DNA from: Lingula anatina
Taxonomy: Eukaryota > Brachiopoda > Lingulata > Lingulida > Lingulidae
Direction: 5' to 3'
DNA: 64,000 bases
Assembly: GCF_001039355.2 (NCBI RefSeq)
Contig: NW_019774402.1
Span: 473,410 to 537,409, forward strand
In this document: piece after piece, positions 38,501 to 48,287 of the stretch
How the letters are laid out: the number at the start of each line of letters is the position of its first letter
Numbering within the stretch: the first letter of the stretch is position 1
Notes under the pieces: model-generated
What the model saw: only the letters and a program-made list of their open reading frames with translations
The model's database searches: none
Told to the model about the DNA's origin: nothing
Program-made: the position numbers and the translations under genes

Positions 38501-38925
38501 AAAAAAAAGAAATCTTTTCATACCAATGGGATTTGGACTTCCATGAAAAAAAGGCCCTATTTTATATTTAGTCACCATACCATTACTTTAATTTTAATTT
38601 TATTCCATGCAGCTGCGTTCATTTTTAAACGATTAAAATGCAAGTGTCCAAAATGGATACTGCGCAAGTGGCCCTAAGTTACGAGTTCACATCGCATCAA
38701 AACAAATGCCTGCTCCTGATGTATGCCCAATTTCGCATAAATAAAGCAATCCATAACTGAGCAAGCAAGAAAAAGTGACATTTCCTGTCTAAAATGGGTC
38801 CCGCGACGTTACTACTTGTTTTGTACTTACCAATTAACTCGTGGCAATTGCTTTGCTTTTTTCCATTGTCTTTTGCGATTTTTGCCATAGTCAAACTTCT
38901 TTTTTGTTTTTCTTGGTTTTCCCAT
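26950..38925 (-). CDS. NOP16: Nucleolar protein 16 (NOP16), complete
   Basis: Five exons on the minus strand: 38831-38925 (ATG), 31237-31345, 30992-31070, 27297-27403, 26950-27066 (TAA). They total 507 nt and 168 residues, close to human NOP16 (178). NOP16 is a nucleolar factor of 60S ribosomal subunit assembly. Features: a basic start (MGKPRKTKKKFDYGKNRKRQ), the VNCNEIRGAWDSKRSV block, MSDMGISYDPNKTIPV, and the conserved C-terminal half with YCIYMMEKYGEDYKAMAKD, EKNYYQETPKQIRRKI. Every splice phase agrees, including the TG/C codon split between exons 1 and 2. Intron 1 (about 7.5 kb) and intron 3 (about 3.6 kb) are packed with mobile elements, so a gene of about half a kilobase of coding sequence spans 12 kb. 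It is divergent from the HIGD2A-like gene. Confidence 0.9.
28541..28565 (+). promoter_or_regulatory. DR1 nuclear-receptor-like motif plus a third half-site inside a repeat
   Basis: AGGTCAAAGGTCA is an exact DR1 (two AGGTCA half-sites, one base apart), followed by AAGGTCA six bases later. DR1 sites are bound by HNF4, RXR heterodimers and COUP-TF. The same motif recurs at 29046 in the duplicated part of this repeat. Function here is untested; bivalve repeats often carry GGTCA runs by composition. Confidence 0.4.
29046..29058 (+). promoter_or_regulatory. Second DR1-like motif in the same repeat
   Basis: AGGTCAAAGGTCA again, in the second half of the repeat that fills NOP16 intron 3. It is identical over 13 bases to the motif at 28541, although the surrounding copies have diverged. 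Confidence 0.4.
31396..31450. repeat. (AT)n microsatellite
   Basis: About 27 uninterrupted AT units in NOP16 intron 1. A 30-base A run follows at 31579-31608. Confidence 0.95.
32215..32400 (-). mobile_element. Decayed half copy of MITE family E
   Basis: Read on the minus strand it repeats the left half of the elements at 17331 and 53512 (GTCATAATAACTCTTCG-TTTTGGCCAAAAA, TTTTCCTG, ACTTACCAATGGT, AAAGTTAGTC). It also carries CTCTTAAGAGATTTT, which the 53.5 kb copy has too. The terminal repeat is badly mutated and no right end is present. Confidence 0.6.
32461..32516. repeat. A/AT/T low-complexity tract
   Basis: A9, then about 15 AT units, then T16: a self-complementary low-complexity run. Confidence 0.9.
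32930..36265. mobile_element. Foldback element, interrupted by later insertions
   Basis: Three segments line up in order with the uninterrupted foldback at 50285-50773. The GCGCAATACACTG arm is at 32965-33088, the TATATTACTAGGTAA segment at 33840-33893, and the CAGCCATGTTGGC / GGCTCTTCTT centre at 36070-36170. The last is followed by a remnant of the far end (CACATATGTCAGGCAGA near 36250). The gaps are a 750 bp stretch of unknown origin (33089-33835) and a whole family A element (33896-36059). The GCGCAATACACTGAAATACA unit is itself tandemly doubled at 32972-33010. Confidence 0.6.
33896..36059 (-). mobile_element. Family A hairpin-headed element with two internal tandem arrays
   Basis: On the minus strand it starts with the TGTACAGACACA hairpin, passes a CGTCGC-rich segment and GTGCACTTTC, and ends CAGCTTTGCTGCC. 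Inside are two arrays. One has about 2.5 units of 161 bp (35512-35900, landmark GTGGCCCGATCATGC). The other has about four units of 334-339 bp (starting near 33961, 34300, 34634, 34968; landmark TTACATAATG...ACCTTGAAAATGCCA). There is no coding capacity. Flanks TAAACAA and TAAAAAT may be a decayed target duplication. It was inserted into an older foldback element. Confidence 0.75.
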
Positions 38926-39306
38926 AATTTGTAACCAACTTAAATACACGCGTTTTGTGAATTAAAAGAAAAGGGATCTGCTGAAAACAACTGCTGAAAG
39001 CCGGTTCTGAAATCTGCAACGTGCCTTCTGACTATTATGCTGAGTTAGAAACCAAGAAGTTACATATTTTCGCATTTTGTGAAATGCAAGGAATCTGCAG
39101 CAGTTATCATACATATTAAATTTTCAGAAGAAAACTAAAAGTAAAAATAATTCATATATGTTTTTAGTTAAATATATACTGTAGATAACATACACCAAAA
39201 AGAACAGAGTCGAAAATATATACTGTAGATAACATACACCAAAAAGAACAGAGTCGAAATTTCATAACTTGTACCACGGTAACTCTACAAGTGAAAATCC
39301 TGCAAA
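38926..39306. promoter_or_regulatory. Shared divergent promoter of NOP16 and HIGD2A-like gene
   Basis: Only 381 bp separate the two start codons, which face away from each other, so both transcripts must initiate here (UTRs included). No TATA box stands out on either side. The region contains a perfect 44 bp tandem duplication close to the HIGD2A-like start. Head-to-head NOP16/HIGD2A is also the human arrangement. Confidence 0.7.
39172..39259 (+). repeat. Perfect 44 bp tandem duplication in the divergent promoter
   Basis: 39172-39215 and 39216-39259 are identical (ATATATACTGTAGATAACAT at the start of each, ...ACAGAGTCGAAA at the end). It ends 47 bp before the HIGD2A-like ATG, so it lies in the 5' UTR or core promoter. 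Identity of the two units implies a recent event or a polymorphic allele. Confidence 0.95.
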
Positions 39307-41462
39307 ATGGATGCAAAATCTAGGATTGCACCTAGCGATAAGAGGTTAGAAAAAGAATCAAAGGAGTATAAAAAGAGAGGCAAAGTTAAGGAAGAGTTTT
39401 TATATCTTTTTCCATCATTAGAGGACCTTGATGATGAGTACAGACCAAAAGAATATGTGTGGCATGATCCAGGGCACCGATTTGAAGAGAGTATGAAGTT
39501 ATCAACGACTGAAAGAGTGAAGAGAAAGGGATTGTTGAATCCAGTCTTATCTCTTGGTAAAGCAATGGGCATTTTTTTGTGTCATTTATTTACTAAGCTC
39601 ATGAGGTTTCATTAAACTTGCACTTAGTATTAAGCGTTGGGGTTGGGAGTACGCTAGAACATAGAAGTAGAGATGGCTAGAACGACAGTTGACGATTCTG
39701 ATACGTACTTGCTTTGCTAACGCATGAAAGCAAAGAGCTCTGAAAGTGTGAATTAAAGGACCAGTTTGTGTATTCGCCAATTTTTATTGTACCTCTCATC
39801 TTCTCAACTGCACACTCATGTAAAGCCAACCAGTTTTCATGTTAACCAAGGTGTAACACAATTCATCTGCTTGTTAAACTAGTAGGTCCTTGTAAAATCA
39901 TACACCTGCTCTCAAGGGGAGAATGGCTGAGACAAACAGGCTTCTTGTCCCAAGGAATTCATAAGAACAAAGTCTGATATAATTGCATTGCTTATGGAAC
40001 TTTAATTGAACTCCTCTGTGCAGTGTATTGCTTTCAGAAGGGGAAAATATTGCATCATTATCATGTCAACCTACATCGCATGTTCAAAAGTAAGTTTTAT
40101 TTTGGTAGGTGCCTAATTTCATAGAGATCTAACCACGCTCGGCTGTCACCTTGATTGGATAGTAAACGATTGTCCTAATATCGCTAAATGATTTTAAAAA
40201 CGGGTGCATAAAATTGAAAACCACCTAGAACAACCTTAGACTGCCACATTAATCCAAAACAATGCAAAAATAAACTATAACAAGTGGTTAAAGCCTTCAA
40301 GCCGAATGTCGTAAAGTCCCCATATACCTCCATAGAGACAATAAAATAGAGTAAGCTTGTGAAACAAGATTCCACAAATTTAAACATAAAAATCGAAATA
40401 AAATACTGCGGGGCATCGTAGCGGCCTAAAACTTGGCACGCTTACCGCAAATGTCGCAGGCTACATCATCCCGTCGCTAGTTTGTTAATTCCGTGCATGG
40501 CATACGCACAATCAAACCGTAAATCCAAATTCCCGCTTTGACGCTTGAGTCGGTCTTCTCTAACCTCCCATTACACCGGGCTTACGAAAAAGAAGCCATG
40601 CCATTGGACAGGTATTTGTAATGCTACCTCTGCGGTTTGTGGAGAGGACCGACTCAACTGGTAAGCAAGCAGATGGATATTACCTTACTCATAGGTCTGT
40701 CGATAGGAAAACTGGTTGGCTTTACAGGAGAGTGCGAGTTGAGACAATGAAATGTTTAGGGAATTTGCCATTTCTCTTGGATTGCATGTTATTTCTTGAT
40801 GCCAGAGCTCTCTTTGCCAGTGGGTCAGGAGGAGTAGCATTTCATTTCATACAGAATCCCCTTAATTAATGGATCCAAGATTAAAATCAGTGTCACGCCA
40901 GAGTGCCAGGCATGAATAATCCTTTTCTTTATGTTTTTATCTAGTGCTATTGTGGTTATTAAAAATGACATGAAAAGTACCTGATTTTACAGGGAATTTA
41001 TGGATGAATGGATCTTGTACTTAGATGTCCTACATCCTGTGAAGTTAATAATACACATATCATGTTTTGTTCCTACAAATCCTGTCATTGCTAGTTAGAT
41101 ATGCTACACTCTTTTGGTATTATTTAAATATTTTAAGTAATGCACTGTGTTTTTTTATTCTTTCAGCTGTTGCAGGATTACTTGGTTTAACCGGTGCCAT
41201 TGTATACAACCTTTATCGTGGAAGACTAGAAGTGGCAGAGAAAATTAGAAATTATAGTATGCATACACAGGTTCTCATAGTAGCAGCTCTTGTCTTTGGG
41301 CCAGGAACTAGTCTCTTTGTAAAGGATACAGATGGTCAATGGAGAAGACGAACTGTTGTTTCTCCTTACATGGAGAAAGGAGAATATGAAAAAATGAAAA
41401 ATGAAGAGATTGACAAAGCAGACAATGGACTTGTTTTCAGTGATGATGGCTTAAAAAAGTGA
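39307..41462 (+). CDS. HIGD2A: HIG1-domain protein, HIGD2A-like, complete
   Basis: Two exons, 39307-39556 and 41167-41462 (TGA), join in phase to give 181 residues. The C-terminal half matches HIG1 layout: RKGLLNPVLSLAVAG leads into membrane segment 1 (about 84-100, AGLLGLTGAIVYNLYRG), a short charged loop, then membrane segment 2 (about 118-135, QVLIVAALVFGPG). The NPV...YxLY...RG spacing parallels HIGD2A. HIGD2 proteins sit in the mitochondrial inner membrane and assist cytochrome c oxidase and supercomplex assembly. The N-terminal 80 residues (charged, with FLYLFPSLEDLDDEY and EYVWHDPGHRFEES) and the 45-residue charged tail are extra relative to the approximately 106-residue vertebrate protein. 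The identification leans partly on its position next to NOP16 and ARL10. Confidence 0.7.
40546..40656. repeat. Short inverted repeat in the HIGD2A-like intron
   Basis: TGAGTCGGTCTTCTC (40546-40560) pairs with GAGAGGACCGACTCA (40642-40656) with one mismatch. The pairing continues imperfectly inward (ACCTCCCATTA / TAATGCTACCT). It may be a small hairpin element. Confidence 0.55.
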
Positions 41463-42002
41463 TAGAAGGATATTTGCAGTAAATGACAGCTTTTTAAAAA
41501 AATTGATAATATGCTAACAGTTAATTGTTTGCTTTGATTATTAGTCTCAGTTTGGATTATATTTCATGACCATATTGCAGTGTGAGTCATATTAATTTTG
41601 AGTAATATTTTTTATGAATAGACATAATGCAGGTCTACATAAGAACTTAAATGTGTCTTCTTCAGCTTCTCTTAATTACACTTAAAATTGTTTGTTGGAA
41701 ATGCCAGGTGCCTTGGATTTTTTTAAAGAGAAATCAACCCTGTATGTGTCTTGAAAAAAAATTAACTTGAATGTCTTCACAAGGGGGATTAGCTCCAAAC
41801 TGTCATGTACTTTGAGTAGGTAGATAATTTTGGAATTTTATCTCTTTTACACACAGTACAATTAAATTGACACTTGCACAGAGTGATTATGCATCTTGGC
41901 TTTCTTTGTCCCAAATGTAAATTATAGCAGAGGGTCTGAATGAAGGACTCAAATGTGATTTCATGATGCAAAGGTTAACATACCTGTCACATGATGCATT
42001 GC

Positions 42003-42008
42003 AATAAA
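42003..42008 (+). terminator. Probable poly(A) signal of the HIGD2A-like gene
   Basis: AATAAA about 540 nt after the stop at 41462; no earlier canonical hexamer was noticed. Confidence 0.4.
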
Positions 42009-43629
42009 CATCGTGAAGGATTTTGTCAGCTTTTATTCGCTGCTCTATAATTTCATTTAACAAATGTTTCTACCATCTCACAAATAGAGTTTCAACATGG
42101 ATCAAACTGATGTATTTTTATAGATAATTTACTATTCATAGTGTGTATTTATGAGGGCGTAATGTACTTTTGATAATCTCCAGCACATATACAACATGCC
42201 AAATGGGAAGGTGAGTGGACTTTCAGTTTGCTAGGTAGGTTTGCTTTGCACGCAGCTTGAGATCACAAATGACAATTTTGTTCATAAGGCCCGTTCGTGT
42301 ATCTAAGACTAAGAAAACCAATTTGCGATAAGTGAAAAGGAGTTCTACCCTGGTAATAATTATATACAGACACTGAATGTCTCTATCCCATCACTGTGTC
42401 CCTATTTCCAACACATCTGTTGTTCATATGTCTAACATCTAAAAAAAGAAACCTATGATTTCTTATTAAAGATTTTAAAAAAAGTGTTACATTTTTGTTT
42501 ACACCTGATAAGTCATTACAAAGGACAGGGGAGGTGCAGCATCTAAAATGGCTGGACTGGCAGTCTCACTCAATTTGTGCAATGCTTTTATGGGTTTCTC
42601 TCCGGTTTCCAAACCCGGAAAAGGTTCAAAATTGACTTCAAGCATAATTTTTTTACTTGAGGTAAACCATCTGCAAATATTCGTTTATTGTGTTGGAACT
42701 TGTGAAACAAAGTGGTATCTACAGTGAATGCTTATATTATGCTTTGGAGAAAAGCCCATTTTCACATTTTTGTTAATAAAGTCAGATCTGCACCTCACAG
42801 AAAAAAATTGTAGTTCCTTTCAGTAGGTACACACTGTCAAAAGGCTGAGCAATACCAAAGATAACATTTTACTACTAAAGTCTATTGTGCTATCTTGTGA
42901 TTTTTAGGAACACGCCTTTGTGAAAATGTATGTTTAAAAATATGCATATTCATATGTTAAAAGTCACTTGTGCCTGATAACAGTGATTTAGCAAATGCTT
43001 GTCTGTGTCCCCCTTCTTAGGGATGGGATGAGCAGGGCTTGACATTAGCAGTAACCTGATAGACCAGGGCTAGTAGACTGCCAGGTTGGGCTTCCAGTTC
43101 CTGCCTGCCAATGGCTACCTATCATTTTATAGACTTAATCAACATATCTAAAAATTTGAAGCAAGAGAGAGTAGATTTTCACACCTGCTTGCCAGCCAGG
43201 GCATATGCCTGAAAATACTTTGTGCCAAACTCTGTTACATATATGCATATCTGTCAAAAAGGAATTGGGGCATTCAAGTTCTCAATTGAGCCTACTTGGG
43301 TACCCACCTTGGGCTAACACACCAACAGAGCTACCAGCTGTCTAAAGGTAATGTCTGGCTCTGATTGGTGTTCGACACTCTACATTTTAGCCTCACTTTA
43401 CATCAGCTGATATAATTTGATATCTTGCCAAGACAAAATTGTATATTGTATATTGTATATATACAGTCATATTTACATGACATACATTTATAATCTGTAA
43501 AAAAAACAAATTTTGTACTTTGTGGTTTATTGAAATATAGTTTGTAACAAACACAATTGGTTTTACATATTTTTTACGTTAATGTGACACATGATAAAAG
43601 AATTAGACAACAAAGCTGGCAAATACATA
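42009..43629. other. Intergenic, no gene recognised
   Basis: AT-rich sequence with no convincing frame. It includes a TATATTG/TATATACAG microsatellite-like patch at 43441-43470. Nothing further could be supported. Confidence 0.4.
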
Positions 43630-44297
43630 GGCCATTCACATTAGAAAGTTAACCGCGGTCGAGTTAACTCCAATTGAATCGTGGTCAACTAAACAGATTA
43701 TTTGCGTTCACACTGACACTGGCAGTGATCAGTAGCGATAGAATTTCAGCAATCGTACTTCTTGTTCAGCATGCGCTCTATTGTTCGGATAAGTAAAAAT
43801 CTGACCCTTTTACAATTAAATTATTCTATTTCAGATATACGAGTTACTGCATAACTGTGACAAAGATACTAATATTACATGTAGGCATGGTGATACAGAT
43901 AACCTAAAGCCTATTTTGCGACAGACCATTTTATTCTTGGCGTTTCCTTCTAATACCTTCTAATACCTGTACCTCACTTTCCGACCATGGCGAGGAGGAC
44001 CTTGACGGCATCCTCAAACCAGATACTCTTTTGCTGCTACTCGTATTCATAGTAGGCCTACTCAAATAGCTGCGAGTATTTCTTGTGAAAAAGATGCCCA
44101 CTTGTGCGCATGCTTTCCATATGTAAACATCCGGTCTTGACCGTGATTTGGAGTTAACTCCAATTTAACCCAGCTCCCTATCTGGGTTTATTTCGACCGC
44201 GGTCAGGGGTACATCGTCCGTTCACATTAGAAAAGTTAACCGCGATACGACCGAGGTCGGGCCTTGACCGCGGTTGAAAGTGCTAGTGTGAATAGCC
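43630..44297. mobile_element. MITE with GGCCATTCACA-type termini and TA flanks
   Basis: The left end GGCCATTCACATTAG and right end CTAGTGTGAATAGCC are imperfect inverted repeats. Both sides are flanked by TA (43628-43629 and 44298-44299), consistent with a TA target duplication. Subterminal GTTAACCGCGGTC / GACCGCGGTTGAA motifs are inverted too, and GAGTTAACTCCAATT occurs near both ends. A second TTCACATTAGAA copy lies 80 bp inside the right end. There is no coding sequence. TA duplication suggests a Tc1/mariner-type helper, but a Harbinger relative (TWA) is possible. Confidence 0.75.
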
Positions 44298-44354
44298 TAA
44301 TACAGACACTAAACTCAAAAGCATTGCAATATTTACCCAAAAAATTTTTTTTCA

Positions 44355-45861
44355 TGTACAGACGTGTCTGTACATAAAGCTGTCACCTGGGTCTGTCATT
44401 GCTGTGCACTTTCAGAGATAACACAATAAGTGGAAAACTTTTGTCTTCAGACTTACAAAACTGATACACATTATATTCAATGCGAGTTACGTATGATTTT
44501 CTATGCCTTTTTCAGGAAACAAGCTACACAGATAACACATTAAGCGGCAATTGGATTGACCCATTGTCTTCAAATTAACAGGAGTGATTACTTTTACTAA
44601 CATACAACTCTAGTTGAAAAACCAACTTTTTTTTGTGAAATGTTTATTTTTCACATATTGGCATTTTCAAGGTGCTACTGAACTTCCATAAGCATGAAAA
44701 CCTTTGTTAGTCACATTTTCTGAATATCTGTGATGGTGGTGATTATGCTGTTAAGCATTATGTAATATTGCATTAGAGTTGAAGAAAACCCTACTATGGG
44801 CACTGCTGCCATAATTACATAAGGAAAACCATGTTACCTATGATTCTCAAACTTACAGAAAAGATTCGTAGGGACACACACACACACACAAAAAAAGATT
44901 GAGTTCGAAAACCTGCCTCATTGGTTTTCTTTTCTAGAGTAATGCAGTTTTTTTTTTTATTTAATTTTAGCGAAAGATTATTTCTTCACATATTGGCATT
45001 TTCAATTAAACTTGCATGGGCCTGAAGAGCTTTTCTAGTGACATTTTGCGGGAATATCCATGAATGATGATACTTGTAATATATCACTAAAAATTGGTGG
45101 TGATTATCCTGTTAAGCATTATGTAATATTGCATAAAAATTGACAAAATCCCTTATTTGGGCACTGCTGCCATATTGACAATTAAAGTAAAACCATGTTA
45201 CTAGTCATCCTAAAACTTACAGAAAAAATTCATTGGACTGAAATACAGCTTGAATTGGAAAATCAGCCCGATTGGTTTATCTTTCTGAAAGAAATGAAGT
45301 TAAAGTGAAACATTCATTTTTCACATAGTAGCGTTTTCAATGTGGGACTTAGAACTCCCAAGGCCATGAAGCTGTATGATTAGTAACATTTTCTGAATAT
45401 CCATTTTACAGGGATAATTAAAAATTGATGGTGATTTTGCATTTTATCATTATGTAATATCGCATCAATATTGACTAAAATCTCTACCACCACAAATGCT
45501 GTGATTGAAAAACCATTTTACTCATTATTTTCTAACTGACAAACGATTCTTAAGATTTACTTATAACTCAAATTGGCAAACCAGCTTGATGGGATTACAT
45601 TTCTTGAATTTATGCAAATTTTGGGATTTTTTCATTTTTCTCATTCTGGCATTTTCAATGTGTGAAATTGAACTTTCATGAGCATGAAACCTTATGCTAG
45701 TTATATTTACTTAACATCTGTGTTACCTGTTGTGCATATTAACATTTTGGTGTTGTTTTTGCTTTTAAGCATAATGTAATATTCCTTCCAATTGACAAAA
45801 TAACATATTTTGTGTAACATTTTTTGCTTTTTTTATTTGTACATTTGACAGCTTTGCTGCC
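44355..45861 (+). mobile_element. Family A hairpin-headed element, + copy
   Basis: Starts with the TGTACAGACGTGTCTGTACA hairpin, then GTGCACTTTC, then four tandem units of about 334 bp (landmark TCACATATTGGCATTTTCAA near 44651, 44985, 45319, 45643), and ends CAGCTTTGCTGCC. It is flanked by TTTTTCA on both sides (44348-44354 and 45862-45868), a 7 bp target duplication. The internal units are the reverse complement of those in the 33.9-36.1 kb copy, as expected from the opposite orientation. The 161 bp array is absent. Confidence 0.8.
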
Positions 45862-46434
45862 TTTTTCAAAAATAATTTGATTGTGCCAATAATAGCAAGG
45901 AACCTGTTTTTTCAACTAAACAACATCAAATTTTAAGTAAATCAATATGGTTTAGCAGTAGTAGGGACATATGTTGCAGATGCTGATAGCACTGGCAATG
46001 TTGATAACATGGACAGACAATGAGCACATTCAGAACAGCAGAACAACAGATCTATGGATCAAATATGGCTGACCCACTTGAATGCTAACATAACTTCATG
46101 TTTTGCTTTATAGAGATCAGCGTGCAGTGTCCTCTCTTTATACACCTTCACATATACAATTACATTACATTGGCTTCCCAGCCAGGCGGGTTGCCGAAGT
46201 GGTCACTTTAATTCAATTACACATATGATAGAGAAGACTTCCAGACTGAGTACTGAATGACTTCTACTAGTGGACAATAGGCCGATAACTTAAACTGATT
46301 GATCAAGGTGAATGATATAGTTACAAGGCAGAGGACCATTCCTAAATACATTTGAGGTGGATGTACTCGTTAATTAAAGATGTGGCTTCTTGTTTAATTG
46401 AGTTGCCTAGTGTGACTCTATACAAACTCAGGCC

Positions 46435-46734
46435 TACCCAACTACCAGACTTGGCACCTAATGATCCCAAATTCACTGGTAGATTGGACCACACTACCCA
46501 TTTCCAAGGTGTGTGTCAGTACACATTTCAAAGTATCATTCCTTGGAACAAATTTTGAGCCGAGATGCACTACTTTCCAACCCCACTGAGAATCATCACT
46601 ATCACATATGGCATACTAGGCAAGAGCAGTGCCCAGTCAAAGAGTGTACTGACACACACCTTGAAAACGGGTAGTGTGGTCCGATACACTGTTAAATTCA
46701 GGATCATTCAGTCCCCGAGTCTGGTAGTTGGGTA
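46435..46734. mobile_element. Foldback MITE (family D)
   Basis: Arms of about 90 bp (46435-46524 and 46644-46734) are inverted repeats. TACCCAACTACCAGACT pairs with AGTCTGGTAGTTGGGTA, and GGTGTGTGTCAGTACAC pairs with GTGTACTGACACACACC. The loop contains CTGAGAATCATCACTATCAC. A relative lies at 52878-53155. Confidence 0.8.
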
Positions 46735-48287
46735 ACTTAACTTGACCTTAAAAACTGACTATATAAGTTATATTATATAAGTATTAGATTATACTGTATA
46801 AGTACATGTATACATCCTGAAAACATTAAACACACATCTATATTATTCAGGACACAACATGTAATATAACAACCTTATAGACTTCTGGAAATTAGATTGA
46901 ATGAAATTGAATTGATTGATTTCATAGTTGCTATTTCAATGAAAAGTTGAGAAAACCAAAAATTCATTTTAAGGCATTAAATCACAAGTATATCAGCTTG
47001 TTGCATAATCCCGGTGAGGAATCTATTCAGTGTCTAAGCGGGAATTAAGTGGCAAACTTTTTTGTGGGTCACCATATTTGATCTGCAGATCTGTTAGTCT
47101 GCTGTTCGGAATGTGCTCAATGTGATCAGAATATATACAGACACACACACACAGTGTCTGTGTATAAAGTATTAAACATACTGAGAAACATAAAATGACA
47201 AAATTTTCTTTTCAACAATGAAGGACATTTTGTCCAATTGCTGAAAAAATTTATAATAAAAATAGATATGACAATTTATATGACTCCATGTATCTGCTAA
47301 AGACAATTCAAGTGGTGGATGCATCTTAAATGATCTACATTGCAATAGCATTTTGAAAACATAATTAATGAACACAGCGTTTCCATATCTCTCAATGTAT
47401 ACACTTAAGTTGTTTAGCTAAGAACATGCTAAATAAAAACTGATTAGCATAGATCTCAAGTTAACAAACAGCAACTTTTAATTAAAAATAATCTCACTGT
47501 TTTTTTCTTTAATTTGCCTTCATATTAGTGCGATATATAACCTCATTATATATATGACAATGAAGTTGCACCCTTAATTAATCGTATCCCTGATATTTTC
47601 TAGGAGTAATCTCACCAGTGTTTGATCTTATTATGTTTGGTTTCATAAGAAGACAAAGAAGTGTTGCACTAATATATCACTTCTGTGACAAAACTTTTAG
47701 TGTGATTAAACTTTAAATTAAAGTGTAATTAGGACTTAAGCAAGCACACTGACTTCCTATACACTTACAGTAGTACCTGACCAGCTGCACTTTGCATTTG
47801 GAAACATTTCTTGCTTGCATGTATCTGTATTCATTGCTTTTCACAGCTCAATAATAATCTCAAATATGATAAAGATTTAAATATGTACAAGTTCACACAC
47901 TTGGTAAGCTATTCTATACAAACATAAGAGAACATACAACAAACACTTATTAGATATATGCCAATCAGTTATTCACATATAATACATAATTGAACAGTTA
48001 AATCCTTTGTCTACATTAAATCTACATTTATAACACTTGCACATAAATTATACAATAAGGACATTTACAAGTATTCAGATTAAATTTCACTTACTGTGGG
48101 ATGCCATTTTTGAAAGCAGTGAGCACACTGTCCAAAAAACAGTTTTTACTTCTGTCACAGAAAATAAACAAAAGTCGATACAGGTATGTGTATTTCATTT
48201 TGTGTTCTTGGTGTTCTGTTTTGACTTGTGGCAACCATTCCTGCATTTTGGGTGCATGTTCAGTACATCATTAATGAAATAAAAGAA
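46735..48287. other. Intergenic, AT-rich; contains a solo family A hairpin
   Basis: A lone copy of the family A head (TATACAGACACAC...GTGTCTGTGTATA, 47134-47166) without a recognisable body. Otherwise there is no coding frame; this should include the 3' UTR of ARL10, which is read from the right. Confidence 0.45.

Noticed and set aside
40621-40869. 82-residue frame in the HIGD2A-like intron
   Set aside because: No homology seen and no splice-site continuity with either flanking exon; part of it is the arm of a small inverted repeat.
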